Source: Clostridia bacterium
Lineage (GTDB): Bacteria > Bacillota > Clostridia > UMGS1883
NCBI GenBank assembly: GCA_017505525.1
Contig: JAFVPB010000002.1
Span: forward strand, 99,508-163,507
Direction of reading: 5' to 3'
Length of the DNA: 64,000 nt
Both the position numbers and the translations under genes were made by a program. Of the stretch, positions 52,937 through 61,056 are shown piece by piece (the first letter of the stretch is position 1; every line of letters starts with the position of its first letter). The notes under the pieces were generated by a model. That model saw only the letters and a program-made list of their open reading frames with translations, searched no databases and was not told the DNA's origin.

Positions 52937-54418
52937 TTAAAACATTGAATTAATTTCTTCTAAAGTTGTTCTCACAAGCAAATCTCCGCCCTCGTGGCCT
53001 ACTGTGCCGCTTGAAACATATGCACTGTAGTGGCCTCCTTCTTCTGCTTTTTTAGTGGGAAGATATCCATCCGACCCACAGCAAAGCTGAATCAAAAATG
53101 TTTGCCTTGCTCGGCTTCTTGCTCTCATCTGGTTTCCGTAATCGAGGAATAATTCAAACGGATTTGTTGCAAATGCAACATTTCCAAATTTTAAAACGTG
53201 CATTTCAATTGGTTTTATATTCTGTTTTTCCTGAAGTTCGAAACGTGCAACCGTACCTGAATGAACATGCATCATTGCGTTATCGGCAAAGTTAACATTT
53301 CCTTTTGCCTCGGCAGCATATTTTTTAAGCTCTGCCACAGCCTCTTCATATTGGGTTTTTGTAACTCTTCTGAGAGGCAAATTCACTTTCAGCACTTTAT
53401 GTACAAGCTCGGCACTGTCCTCTTTTTTCTCAATTTCCTCAAAAACCGATATTATCTCGTTTGCTATTCTCTTACCCACTTTGATTGTGCCTTTAATATC
53501 AAACATCGATGGATCAGCCGTACGCTCGATATATGTTTTTCTTTCAATATTCGGGTCGTCAATCGGAGTTTCAGGATTAACCCAGCGGATTAAATCGCGC
53601 GGGCACTGGTCGCCTGCAGGCGAGCAAAGCCCAAGAACAAAAAGGTCGTCCCCAAATTTTTCGCGAAGGAATATTTTAACCTTTCCCCAATAGTCGGAGG
53701 AAATAAAGCTTCTGTGTTCTACCACCTGAGATGGGCATGCAATATTTGCTACAACACCTGTAAGCTTTTCATTTTCATCGAAGAAATAAATAAGTTCAAT
53801 TCCTGAATCGTTTCCACCTTCAAGTGCAGTAAAGTTTGCACTGTTTGAATCTCCCCACATTTTTGTGGTTCCATCGTCGTAGGAAACACGGCGGCACATA
53901 CCCACCGCAGCTCTGCCAAAGCCACAGGCAAATTTAGCTTCTTTGCGGTTTTCCCATGCAAGCAGAATTGCACTTGAAATTCTTTCAGCAAGAAACTCAA
54001 ATGCTTCCGTTTCTTTCATATAGTTCTCAATTTCAGTTTCAACTTTTGCCACATATTTCTTATCTTCAGGCAAAAATGAGTTTAATATATCTTTTGCGCT
54101 GCTGAGTGTGGATACACCGCCCTTATATGTATGTGATGTATGTGTGTGTGTTGCATTCAAAATAATCTTTTCGGCATCAATTCCGCTTGATTTTTTTGAA
54201 ACTCTTTCACGAACTTCTTTAATTAAATCATCATCAACTCCAACCAAGTCGCACGAACAGAAAACAACCTGTTCTCCGTCTGATTCTATTGCCAACGCCG
54301 TTACGGTGATTTCTGTTTCAACATATTCCGAAATTCTTTCAAAAAACTGACCGGACAACGAAATTCTTTTATCCGGTGTTATGCTTACTTCTGCCCATCC
54401 GGCTTTAATTTTTGCCAT
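52937..54418 (-). CDS. Neutral/alkaline ceramidase-like hydrolase, cytoplasmic
   Basis: The 493-residue product resembles the N-terminal domain of neutral ceramidase. It begins AGWAEVSITPDKRISLSG, then shows the zinc motif ILNATHTHTSHTYKGG (about 87-102), IACPSQVVEHR and SPAGDQCPRDL, the active-site loop equivalent. No signal peptide is seen, which is unusual for ceramidases. The C-terminal immunoglobulin-like domain is absent. Many such proteins in Firmicutes are in sugar-utilisation loci and probably hydrolyse something other than ceramide. It leads the operon with the isomerase-like gene. Confidence 0.75.
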   Translation of the reverse strand: MAKIKAGWAEVSITPDKRISLSGQFFERISEYVETEITVTALAIESDGEQVVFCSCDLVGVDDDLIKEVRERVSKKSSGIDAEKIILNATHTHTSHTYKGGVSTLSSAKDILNSFLPEDKKYVAKVETEIENYMKETEAFEFLAERISSAILLAWENRKEAKFACGFGRAAVGMCRRVSYDDGTTKMWGDSNSANFTALEGGNDSGIELIYFFDENEKLTGVVANIACPSQVVEHRSFISSDYWGKVKIFLREKFGDDLFVLGLCSPAGDQCPRDLIRWVNPETPIDDPNIERKTYIERTADPSMFDIKGTIKVGKRIANEIISVFEEIEKKEDSAELVHKVLKVNLPLRRVTKTQYEEAVAELKKYAAEAKGNVNFADNAMMHVHSGTVARFELQEKQNIKPIEMHVLKFGNVAFATNPFELFLDYGNQMRARSRARQTFLIQLCCGSDGYLPTKKAEEGGHYSAYVSSGTVGHEGGDLLVRTTLEEINSMF

Positions 54419-54495
54419 AAAACCACACTTCCCTTTATTTCAATCTACTGGTTTTAGTATATCTTATTTTTCTTAATTTGTAAATTACTTTATTA

Positions 54496-54510
54496 TCGAA
54501 ATTTTTTCGA
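54496..54510. promoter_or_regulatory. Palindromic operator candidate between LacI regulator and its operon
   Basis: TCGAA and TTCGA flank an A/T centre in a 15-base symmetric element in the 144-base divergent intergenic region. LacI-family operators usually have a central CG or short symmetric centre, so the fit is only partial. Confidence 0.35.
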
Positions 54511-54562
54511 AAATCATTGATTTTTAACTGAAATAATATATAATCTAAAAGGGAGGTGTATT

Positions 54563-55528
54563 ATGATAACTTTATCCAAAATAGCAAAGCTTGCTCACGT
54601 TTCCGTTTCAACCGCATCAAAGGCTTTTTCTATGAGCAGCGAAGTTAATCCCGAAACAAGAGAAATGATTTTTAAAATAGCAAAAGAATACGGTTGCTTT
54701 AAAAAATTCTATAATGCCAAATATCCAAAGCTTGTATTTGCCATAATATGTCCCGAATTTAAAAGCAGATTTTATTCCGATGCACTTAGTCTTGTTCAGG
54801 AATATTCTAAAGAATATAACTGCGAAATATGCGTTGCATCAACCGATTTTTCACTTGAAACCGAAAAAATGCTTTTTGAGTATTACACGAAATATACAAG
54901 CGTGGATGCGATCATAAACATAAATGGCCAATTAGCTGATTATGAAGTTTTTTCGCAAACCCCTGTTGTTAATTTCTTCCCTTCTAACAAAGCCGATGCA
55001 GATATTACTGTGGTCGACGAGCTTGACAATGCTTTAAAAGAACACCTCAATTTATGCAAGCAAAAAGGGATAAGTTCAATAGGTTTTATTGGGGAAAGCC
55101 ACACAAATTCAAAACTTCTTCTTTTCCAGAGAAATATGGAAGAAATTTTTGAAGAATATAAAAAAGAATTTATAAGTATTTCTCAAAAGCGCTTTGAAGA
55201 TGGCGGATTCGAGGCTATGGAAAAGCTTCTTAAGGGAAATAATTTACCACGCATCGTTGTTTGTGCTTACGATTGTATGGCTATCGGCGCAATAAATGCC
55301 ATAGAAAAAAGAGGACTTAAAGTTCCCGGGGATGTTGCCGTTTTGGGAATTGATGATATACGGGAATCTGCCTTTCTACCCACTCCTCTTTCTTCTATTA
55401 ATCAGAATCTTGAAAAAGCATGCAAAGAAGCCGTTGATGCTCTTATAAACAGGCTTTATGATAAGCCGTATCAAAAAATTATAAAAGTTCCCGCTGAGCT
55501 TAAAATAAGAAAATCTAGCGAAATATAG
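54563..55528 (+). CDS. LacI family transcriptional regulator
   Basis: The 321-residue product has the LacI helix-turn-helix and hinge at about 3-55 (TLSKIAKLAHVSVSTASKAFS). A periplasmic-binding-like sensor domain ends in IDDIRESAFLPTPLSSINQ. AGGGAGGTG precedes the ATG. It is transcribed divergently from the ceramidase-like/isomerase-like operon, the usual arrangement for a substrate-specific repressor. Confidence 0.9.
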   Translation: MITLSKIAKLAHVSVSTASKAFSMSSEVNPETREMIFKIAKEYGCFKKFYNAKYPKLVFAIICPEFKSRFYSDALSLVQEYSKEYNCEICVASTDFSLETEKMLFEYYTKYTSVDAIININGQLADYEVFSQTPVVNFFPSNKADADITVVDELDNALKEHLNLCKQKGISSIGFIGESHTNSKLLLFQRNMEEIFEEYKKEFISISQKRFEDGGFEAMEKLLKGNNLPRIVVCAYDCMAIGAINAIEKRGLKVPGDVAVLGIDDIRESAFLPTPLSSINQNLEKACKEAVDALINRLYDKPYQKIIKVPAELKIRKSSEI

Positions 55529-55534
55529 GTATGA

Positions 55535-55558
55535 AAAAGCACTCGTAAGAGTGCTTTT
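55535..55558. terminator. Bidirectional terminator
   Basis: A 10-bp stem AAAAGCACTC/GAGTGCTTTT with a GTAA loop lies between the convergent LacI and four-helix-bundle genes. Confidence 0.88.
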
Positions 55559-55560
55559 GA

Positions 55561-55917
55561 TTATTTGTCAGTATTCTGTTTCGCGGTATTAATTGAGGAT
55601 ATAAGCATAACACGAATGCTTGTACATTGAGAACTAAGAGATTTATATGTGGCTTCATCTATATAATTGGTCTTAAACAGTAATTCAAGCCAATACCCGG
55701 TTTCGTTTGCTTCTTTTAGTGCAATTCGAAGTTTTGCGATAAAATCTGCTATTCCATGAGCATAATGTGCTTCACGAATATTTGCACCAATCGAAGTTCC
55801 ACTTCTCCCGATTTGATTAGAAATTATGCTTTCTTTCTTAGCTTTTAAGTCCTTGACAAGATTTATGATTTGCACTGCAAAATCCATTGATTGTATGGAT
55901 AATTTATCTTCACGCAT
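55561..55917 (-). CDS. Four-helix-bundle protein (S23/Avd-like, PF05635 type)
   Basis: The 118-residue product shows the family pattern: DFAVQIINLVKDLK (helix 1), NQIGRSGTSIGANIREAHYA (helix 2), DFIAKLRIALKEANETGYWL (helix 3) and a C-terminal helix. Relatives are encoded by intervening sequences in 23S rRNA genes and as Avd accessory proteins of diversity-generating retroelements, but no rRNA gene or reverse transcriptase is present here. AGGTG precedes the ATG at 55917. The 5' side adjoins an unusual palindromic repeat array. The biochemical role of the stand-alone family is unknown. Confidence 0.85.
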   Translation of the reverse strand: MREDKLSIQSMDFAVQIINLVKDLKAKKESIISNQIGRSGTSIGANIREAHYAHGIADFIAKLRIALKEANETGYWLELLFKTNYIDEATYKSLSSQCTSIRVMLISSINTAKQNTDK

Positions 55918-55969
55918 TTAAAGCACCTGCCTTCACACAATAAATATATCATAACATTTGATGTTTGTA

Positions 55970-56140
55970 AATGAAGTATTTGCCGTTCGGCAAATATGAA
56001 GCAATGGCTTTTCCACTATGAAGCAAATCTGCTATGCAGATTTATGAAGCGAAGCTGCAAAAAATGTTGCGAAGCAACACTTCATTAGCAAAGCGCTTCA
56101 TATCCGGAGGATGCTTAATGTTCCGATAAAACGCTTCATT
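55970..56140. repeat. Palindromic repeat array built on ATGAAGC
   Basis: ATGAAGY occurs at 55971, 55996, 56018 and 56044 (22-26 base period). Its complement occurs at 56080, 56095 and 56133. The spacers are themselves small palindromes, for example ATTTGCC/GGCAAAT at 55977-55994, AAATCTGC/GCAGATTT at 56025-56043 and GTTGC/GCAAC at 56066-56078. The ends AATGAAG and CTTCATT close the whole 171-base unit, giving a branched, cruciform-like fold. No gene is present. Confidence 0.8.
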
Positions 56141-56141
56141 G

Positions 56142-56180
56142 AAAAAACCGCTAACTTTGTATCAAAGTTAACGGTTTTTT
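56142..56180. terminator. Terminator-like hairpin next to the repeat array
   Basis: An 18-bp stem with one mismatch (56142-56159 and 56163-56180) has A6 before and T6 after it. It abuts the first copy of the duplicated tRNA 3' end and would have followed it on the minus strand. Confidence 0.75.
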
Positions 56181-56181
56181 C

Positions 56182-56199
56182 TGGTTGCGGGGGCGGGAT
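56182..56199 (-). repeat. Detached copy of the initiator tRNA 3' end (direct repeat 1)
   Basis: The 18 bases TGGTTGCGGGGGCGGGAT are identical to 56464-56481, the T-stem, acceptor strand and CCA of the tRNA gene. Like the real one it is followed on the minus strand by a terminator hairpin. The other parts of a tRNA are missing here. Confidence 0.8.
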
Positions 56200-56426
56200 A
56201 GCGTCAGAATAAAGGTCGGCTGTGCCTCGATTTGTATGCTCAATCTCAGCACGCAACCTTTATTCTTCCTTTCCGAAAAGATTTCGCTTCGCTGCTATCT
56301 TTTCGGTATATATTAAGTTTTGTCTTTCTTAGGCGGCGGTCGGGCTCGATTCCCAACGAGCATCGCTCGCCGTGCTCATAACCCATTATTTCTGTAATTC
56401 AGGTTCTCTCTCGTAAAAACAAAAAG
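56200..56426. other. Gene-less, hairpin-rich segment between the two tRNA 3' ends
   Basis: Two strong stems are GAATAAAGGT/ACCTTTATTC (56207-56216 and 56256-56265) and CCGAAAAGAT/ATCTTTTCGG (56273-56282 and 56297-56306). On the plus strand 56365-56384 matches 18 of 20 bases of the tRNA D-stem/anticodon arm. No plausible open frame is present. Confidence 0.6.
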
Positions 56427-56460
56427 AAAAAGCAGATACTTTCGCATCTGCTTTTCTTTT
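56427..56460 (-). terminator. Terminator of the initiator tRNA
   Basis: AGCAGAT/ATCTGCT with flanking A/T tracts (56427-56437 and 56446-56455) lies immediately downstream of the tRNA CCA on the minus strand. Confidence 0.8.
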
Positions 56461-56463
56461 TTG

Positions 56464-56541
<78 letters not shown>

Positions 56542-56686
56542 ATATATTTCCTTTGGAACGTAACTTATTATAACATAAATATTATTCCTTGTAAAGGCTT
56601 TTTTATCAAAAAAATATATTTTTTTGTAAGAGAGGGTTTCCCCTCTCTTACAATATTTTATTCATTCCAGGAAAATTTATTCCTTT

Positions 56687-57160
56687 TTATCTTGAGATTT
56701 TAACAATCTTATATTCCATTTTTCCTAAAGGAGCCTCAACTATTACAACCTCATCTATCTTATGACCGAGAAGAGCACTTCCCACAGGAGACTCGTCAGA
56801 GATTTTTCCGTTCATTGGATCAGCCTCTGTTGAACCAACGATTAAATATTCTTCCTCTTCCTTATCTTCCATATCCATAACTGTAACCTTTGAACCCACA
56901 GAAACAACATCTGTATCAATATTATCCTCATCGATAACCTTTGCATTGTTAAGCATGTTTTCGATTTCCACAATTCTGGATTCTATTTCTGCCTGTTCGT
57001 TTCTTGCCTCATCGTATTCGCTGTTTTCTGAAAGGTCGCCAAAAGAACGAGCCATTTTAATTGCTGCTGTGTTTTCCTTACGGCGCACAGTCTTTAAATT
57101 TTCAAGCTCATCCTGAAGCTTTTTAAGCCCCTCGCTTGTAAGTAATACCTGTTTTGCCAT
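56687..57160 (-). CDS. greA: Transcription elongation factor GreA
   Basis: GreA rescues backtracked RNA polymerase by stimulating transcript cleavage. The 157-residue product has the coiled-coil N-terminal domain ([17 protein letters not shown], then [16 protein letters not shown] with the acidic tip). The C-terminal FKBP-like domain has [14 protein letters not shown]. The ATG at 57160 gives the family start MAKQVLLT. An ATG two codons upstream is possible. Confidence 0.96.
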   Translation of the reverse strand: MAKQVLLTSEGLKKLQDELENLKTVRRKENTAAIKMARSFGDLSENSEYDEARNEQAEIESRIVEIENMLNNAKVIDEDNIDTDVVSVGSKVTVMDMEDKEEEEYLIVGSTEADPMNGKISDESPVGSALLGHKIDEVVIVEAPLGKMEYKIVKISR

Positions 57161-57210
57161 TATCATTATCCCTCTTTCATTTTCTATATACTCATTGGTT
57201 TATTATATTA

Positions 57211-57972
57211 TTAAAAACGTGTTCTGTCAAGCATAAAAATTTCGTCGGCTTTTCGAGAAATATCCACTTCTATTCTATCGTCTATTTCTATATTCAAAAG
57301 ATTGCACATATATGCAGACGGTAAAAGTCCCCAATTGTCAACAAATGAATTTCCGCTTATTCTAAGCGCCACTTTTTTTACCATCAGAGCATTATCTGTG
57401 TTTGATTTATCACAAAGGCTTATAACTCCACATAATGTCTTTTGGGGAATATAATCACATGCATCGGTTGTTATCACAAGAGAGTTTTCCTTTTCGTTAT
57501 TTTTCATTTTATACAAATGCCGTGTTATTATACCATATTTAAAATAAAGTCCGTCGAAAATTCCGCTGTCGAATTCCCCATTATAAATCACGGTGAAAAT
57601 TCTTGCATAGTTCCTAAGTCTTTGTATAAGCTGTACTGCTATATCGGGAATTGCACAAACAAATAGTTCATAAAAGGGAAGCCTTAAATTATTCTTTTTT
57701 ATAAGAGCCTGAATGCATTTTTCTGTTAAATGGAAAAGTTCTTCATTTGAAATATTACTATATTTTAAAGCGCAATCCTTAAGAACATTCATATTCATTG
57801 CATCTCGTGAGAGAATAGCTCTGTTACCCCCGATTATCTGAACCGCCTTTTTCAGGGCGCGTGGAGTATCCTTTATCCACAATTTTATATAATCATCACA
57901 AAGTTCATATCTTACAGGCGAAGAGAAGAGTCCTTTTTCTTTGTGCGGCAAAAGTAAAACCAGATCATTCAT
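57211..57972 (-). CDS. Hypothetical protein
   Basis: I do not recognise this 253-residue protein. It begins MNDLVLLLPHKEKGLF and appears soluble, of mixed alpha/beta pattern (FTVIYNGEFDSGIFDGLYFKYG, NSLVITTDACDYIP). No signal peptide, membrane segment or cofactor motif is visible. It lies between comEA and greA on the same strand, about 25 bases after comEA, and may belong to that transcript. Confidence 0.65.
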   Translation of the reverse strand: MNDLVLLLPHKEKGLFSSPVRYELCDDYIKLWIKDTPRALKKAVQIIGGNRAILSRDAMNMNVLKDCALKYSNISNEELFHLTEKCIQALIKKNNLRLPFYELFVCAIPDIAVQLIQRLRNYARIFTVIYNGEFDSGIFDGLYFKYGIITRHLYKMKNNEKENSLVITTDACDYIPQKTLCGVISLCDKSNTDNALMVKKVALRISGNSFVDNWGLLPSAYMCNLLNIEIDDRIEVDISRKADEIFMLDRTRF

Positions 57973-58012
57973 AAAAAATCCCCCCATATAATCTTATGAG
58001 AGGATTTATTTA

Positions 58013-58549
58013 TTATTCTACACATATGTCGTTCTTTATATCGTTAAATTTGGAAGCGCTTATTCCATCAACTTTTTTAAGCTCTTCTGCTTTACGGAAC
58101 CCGCCTTCCTCTTCCCTGTATTTTATAATTTTCTCCGCCGTTTGATTGCCTATTCCGGGAAGAGAGGTAAGAACAGCCTTGGATGCCGTGTTAATATTAA
58201 TTTTTTCTGATTGAGCCCTTTCTTTTTCACTCATAACCTTAGGAATGATAATCTCCTCTCCGTCGGTTAATTTTTCAGCTAAATTCACACCATCAATATC
58301 TGCATTTTCCGTAATTCCGCCTGCTTTTTCCACAGCATCTTTAATTCTGCTTCCGTAAGGAAGCTCGTAGTATCCCGATGCTTTTATTTCGCCTTTTATA
58401 TGTATACCAACAATTCTTTCGGCATTTATCCTTTCGGCTTCCTTTTTATCCCTGTGGTCTGTATACAGTTTCCCTGCAACACATGCTATAACCATAAGAA
58501 ATATAATTAAGAAAAATACTACGTCTTTAAGGCTCCATTTCTCCTTCAT
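58013..58549 (-). CDS. comEA: ComEA-like DNA-binding protein
   Basis: ComEA binds double-stranded DNA outside the membrane during natural transformation. The 178-residue product has one N-terminal membrane segment (about 11-28), an SLBB-type domain (about 47-105) and a helix-hairpin-helix pair (NTASKAVLTSLPGIGNQTAEKI, then LKKVDGISASKFNDIK). The comEB/comEC genes are not adjacent, so a competence role is uncertain. The ATG at 58549 has AAGGGAG at nine bases and overlaps the preceding gene. Confidence 0.87.
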   Translation of the reverse strand: MKEKWSLKDVVFFLIIFLMVIACVAGKLYTDHRDKKEAERINAERIVGIHIKGEIKASGYYELPYGSRIKDAVEKAGGITENADIDGVNLAEKLTDGEEIIIPKVMSEKERAQSEKININTASKAVLTSLPGIGNQTAEKIIKYREEEGGFRKAEELKKVDGISASKFNDIKNDICVE

Positions 58550-60239
58550 CTGCAAGTTCTCCCTTTGTAAATTCGTATGCTTTATCTCTTATATCATTGA
58601 TTTCTTTTTTAACATTCAGATTCTTTGTTTCCTCTGAAATATTTATAAGTTTTTCGTAAGCCTCTTTAGTTTTTGAGCTACCCTTTTCCTCTTTTTTTAT
58701 TACCTTATATAAAACCTTTGAATACATATGCTTATACTCGTCGTTATATGGAGCCTTTCCTATAATGCTTTCCCACTGACTGATTGCTCTGTCGTATCTT
58801 TCCGAAACCTCAAATATGCGCGCTTTTTCTATATAGTTGGCCATATTATCTTTACTGCGTTTTATTGCTTTATCGGCATATTTAATTGCCTCGGTTTCAT
58901 CATCTGCTGCGTTAGAGGTTTTTCTTAAACACACCGAAACCCTCCGTGCACTTTCATCATCTGCAAAATTTAAATTAGCCGAAGCTTTATACCACGAATA
59001 AGCACTCATATACTCTTCATTTTCATAAAAAGAATCTGCCGTGTTTTTTATAAGAGCCGAGCCTGCCCCTACAAGCGACAGCACTGAAACAGCCAAAAGA
59101 ACAATAACTATTTTTTGTTCCCTGTTTCTATTTATTGGAATTGCAATTTCTGCATTTGTACTACTCTGGCTGTATACCATAAGACCAAGCCACATAAAAA
59201 TGGAAGTCATCTCTCCCTCAAACGGAGAAAACAAAATATAAAACGTTACCATAGATATGAGCACACTCATGAAATTCCTGTTTTTATAAACACTGTAAAT
59301 CACATATAAAACAATAAGCATAAGAAATGCAATACCAATTATTCCCGAGCTTGATGCTATATATGCCATAAGCGAGGTTTTCGCGCTTTTGTAAAACTGC
59401 GATGCATAGACCGCGTAAGACGATTTAAAAGCACCGCCCCCAACGCCAAACGGCTGTGTTATTGCCGTTTTAAAAGCATCACGAAAAACAACACTGTTTG
59501 ATATATTAATCACAAATGCCGTTATAAATCCTGTAAGTTGTGCCACACTGAGTGCAAAATACGTTTTTTTGCCTTTGTTTCTTATAAAGTAAAAAGCACC
59601 GATTGCCGCAACAAGCAAAAGAGCACCAATACTTTTTGCCATTAAAAATCCAAACAATGCTATTATTAACATAGCCGTAAGAGTTTTTTTGCGATTGCTT
59701 CCCTTTTTAATAAGAAAAACTATGCTGCCCGAAATCAAAAGCATAAAAACCCCAAATCCGAAATTCGAATTGAACCCGCCTGAAAAAGCGTATGGTTTTC
59801 CCAGGGGAATGTAGTATGTAAACCATATAAAAACATTTACAATCACGCTTAAAGCACCGCTCACAGAGAGCATATATAAAATTCTGCGAGAAAGGTTCCC
59901 ATCGTTATTTCTGTTTATATAGTCCACAAAAAGAGATATAAACACAACACTCAATAATAATTCGCATATGTATAGAATATGTCCGAAATTATCTTTTGCC
60001 CATAACCAGGCAATTAAATTGTAAATAAAAAATATAAATGCAATAATATTTATTTTGGGCATATATATTTTTTTAGTTTCATAAATCCGCCATCCCAAAA
60101 GTGCTGATAAAACTGCAAGCATCAGGAAAAAGCCTGCATTTTCACTTATAGCACCGTAAAAAGGCATAGCCGTTATTAATATTGCAAAAACAATTTTAAG
60201 GAATAATGTACTTTGCATTTTTTCCGTTGTAATTCTCAT
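58527..60239 (-). CDS. O-antigen-ligase-like membrane protein with C-terminal TPR-like region
   Basis: The 570-residue product has about ten membrane segments. A periplasmic-loop motif FGVGGGAFKSSYAVYASQFY near residue 265 resembles the Wzy/WaaL O-antigen ligase family. A soluble C-terminal part (about 395-570) with repeats such as ENEEYMSAYSWYKASANL and EVSERYDRAISQWESIIG is TPR-like. It probably handles an extracellular polysaccharide or glycan transfer, but no glycan gene cluster is near. The start at 60239 (MRITTEK) follows GGTGATG. Confidence 0.72.
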   Translation of the reverse strand: MRITTEKMQSTLFLKIVFAILITAMPFYGAISENAGFFLMLAVLSALLGWRIYETKKIYMPKINIIAFIFFIYNLIAWLWAKDNFGHILYICELLLSVVFISLFVDYINRNNDGNLSRRILYMLSVSGALSVIVNVFIWFTYYIPLGKPYAFSGGFNSNFGFGVFMLLISGSIVFLIKKGSNRKKTLTAMLIIALFGFLMAKSIGALLLVAAIGAFYFIRNKGKKTYFALSVAQLTGFITAFVINISNSVVFRDAFKTAITQPFGVGGGAFKSSYAVYASQFYKSAKTSLMAYIASSSGIIGIAFLMLIVLYVIYSVYKNRNFMSVLISMVTFYILFSPFEGEMTSIFMWLGLMVYSQSSTNAEIAIPINRNREQKIVIVLLAVSVLSLVGAGSALIKNTADSFYENEEYMSAYSWYKASANLNFADDESARRVSVCLRKTSNAADDETEAIKYADKAIKRSKDNMANYIEKARIFEVSERYDRAISQWESIIGKAPYNDEYKHMYSKVLYKVIKKEEKGSSKTKEAYEKLINISEETKNLNVKKEINDIRDKAYEFTKGELADEGEMEP

Positions 60240-60255
60240 ATATTCATCACCTGTG

Positions 60256-61056
60256 TTACTTTGCTTCAATGTGGCTTTTTTCCACCAAAGCATCAATTTC
60301 TTCTGTAAAATCGAGAATGTCGGTTTTTGTTTTACGCGCATACATAAGGTATTCAATATTTCCCTCGGGTCCTCTTATTGGAGAAAATTCAAGTCCCAAT
60401 ATCTTAAATCCCATATTCTGTGAGAACGAAACAATTTCTTCTATAACCTCTTTATGTACGTTTTTATCACGTACAACGCCCTTTTTCCCAACCTTTTCAC
60501 GGCCTGCCTCAAACTGAGGCTTAATAAGTGCAACAAAAGTTTTTTCTTCCTCTAAAAGATTATACAGAACGGGAAGAACAAGCTTTAAGGAAATAAATGC
60601 TACGTCAATCGAAGCAAAATCAAGCTTTGTTTTAATATCTTCCTCCGTTACATAGCGTATATTTGTACGCTCCATATTAACAACACGTTCATCGCACCTT
60701 AATTTCCACGCAAGCTGACCATACCCAACGTCCACAGAAAACACTTTTTCCGCTCCGTTTTGAAGCATACAATCGGTAAATCCGCCTGTTGATGCACCAA
60801 TGTCCATACAAACAGCGCCCAAAAGATTAATACCGAAGGCTTCCATTGCCTTTTCAAGTTTCAGCCCTCCACGGCTTACATATTTCTGCACCTCGGCGCG
60901 AACCTCAACCTTATCCTTTTCGCTTACTTGTTCGCCTGCCTTATCTGCACGCTGATTATTAACGTAAACCTTGCCCGCCATAATAAGGCTTTTTGCCAGA
61001 TCTCTGCCACTTACAAGGTTGTTTTCTACAAGATATAAATCAAGTCGTTTTTTCAC
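60256..61056 (-). CDS. tlyA: TlyA family rRNA 2'-O-methyltransferase
   Basis: TlyA-type enzymes methylate 2'-OH of cytidines in 16S and/or 23S rRNA. The 266-residue product has an N-terminal S4 domain (KRLDLYLVENNLVSGRDLAK, about 3-60) and an FtsJ-like methyltransferase domain with DIGASTGGFTDCML (about 84-97) and the conserved Lys in LIKPQFEAGR. It overlaps dxs by four bases, a pairing common in Clostridia. Confidence 0.93.
   Translation of the reverse strand: MKKRLDLYLVENNLVSGRDLAKSLIMAGKVYVNNQRADKAGEQVSEKDKVEVRAEVQKYVSRGGLKLEKAMEAFGINLLGAVCMDIGASTGGFTDCMLQNGAEKVFSVDVGYGQLAWKLRCDERVVNMERTNIRYVTEEDIKTKLDFASIDVAFISLKLVLPVLYNLLEEEKTFVALIKPQFEAGREKVGKKGVVRDKNVHKEVIEEIVSFSQNMGFKILGLEFSPIRGPEGNIEYLMYARKTKTDILDFTEEIDALVEKSHIEAK

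Noticed and set aside
55561..55917. Avd protein of a diversity-generating retroelement
   Set aside because: The protein fold family fits, but there is no reverse transcriptase and no template/variable repeat pair in the window.
55970..56140. CRISPR array
   Set aside because: The repeated unit is only 7-8 bases, the spacers are 15-19 bases and are themselves palindromes, and inverted copies are present. No cas gene is nearby.
60240..60356. Extended N-terminus of the O-antigen-ligase-like protein
   Set aside because: It overlaps the tlyA coding end and is not hydrophobic. The ATG at 60239 directly precedes the first membrane segment.
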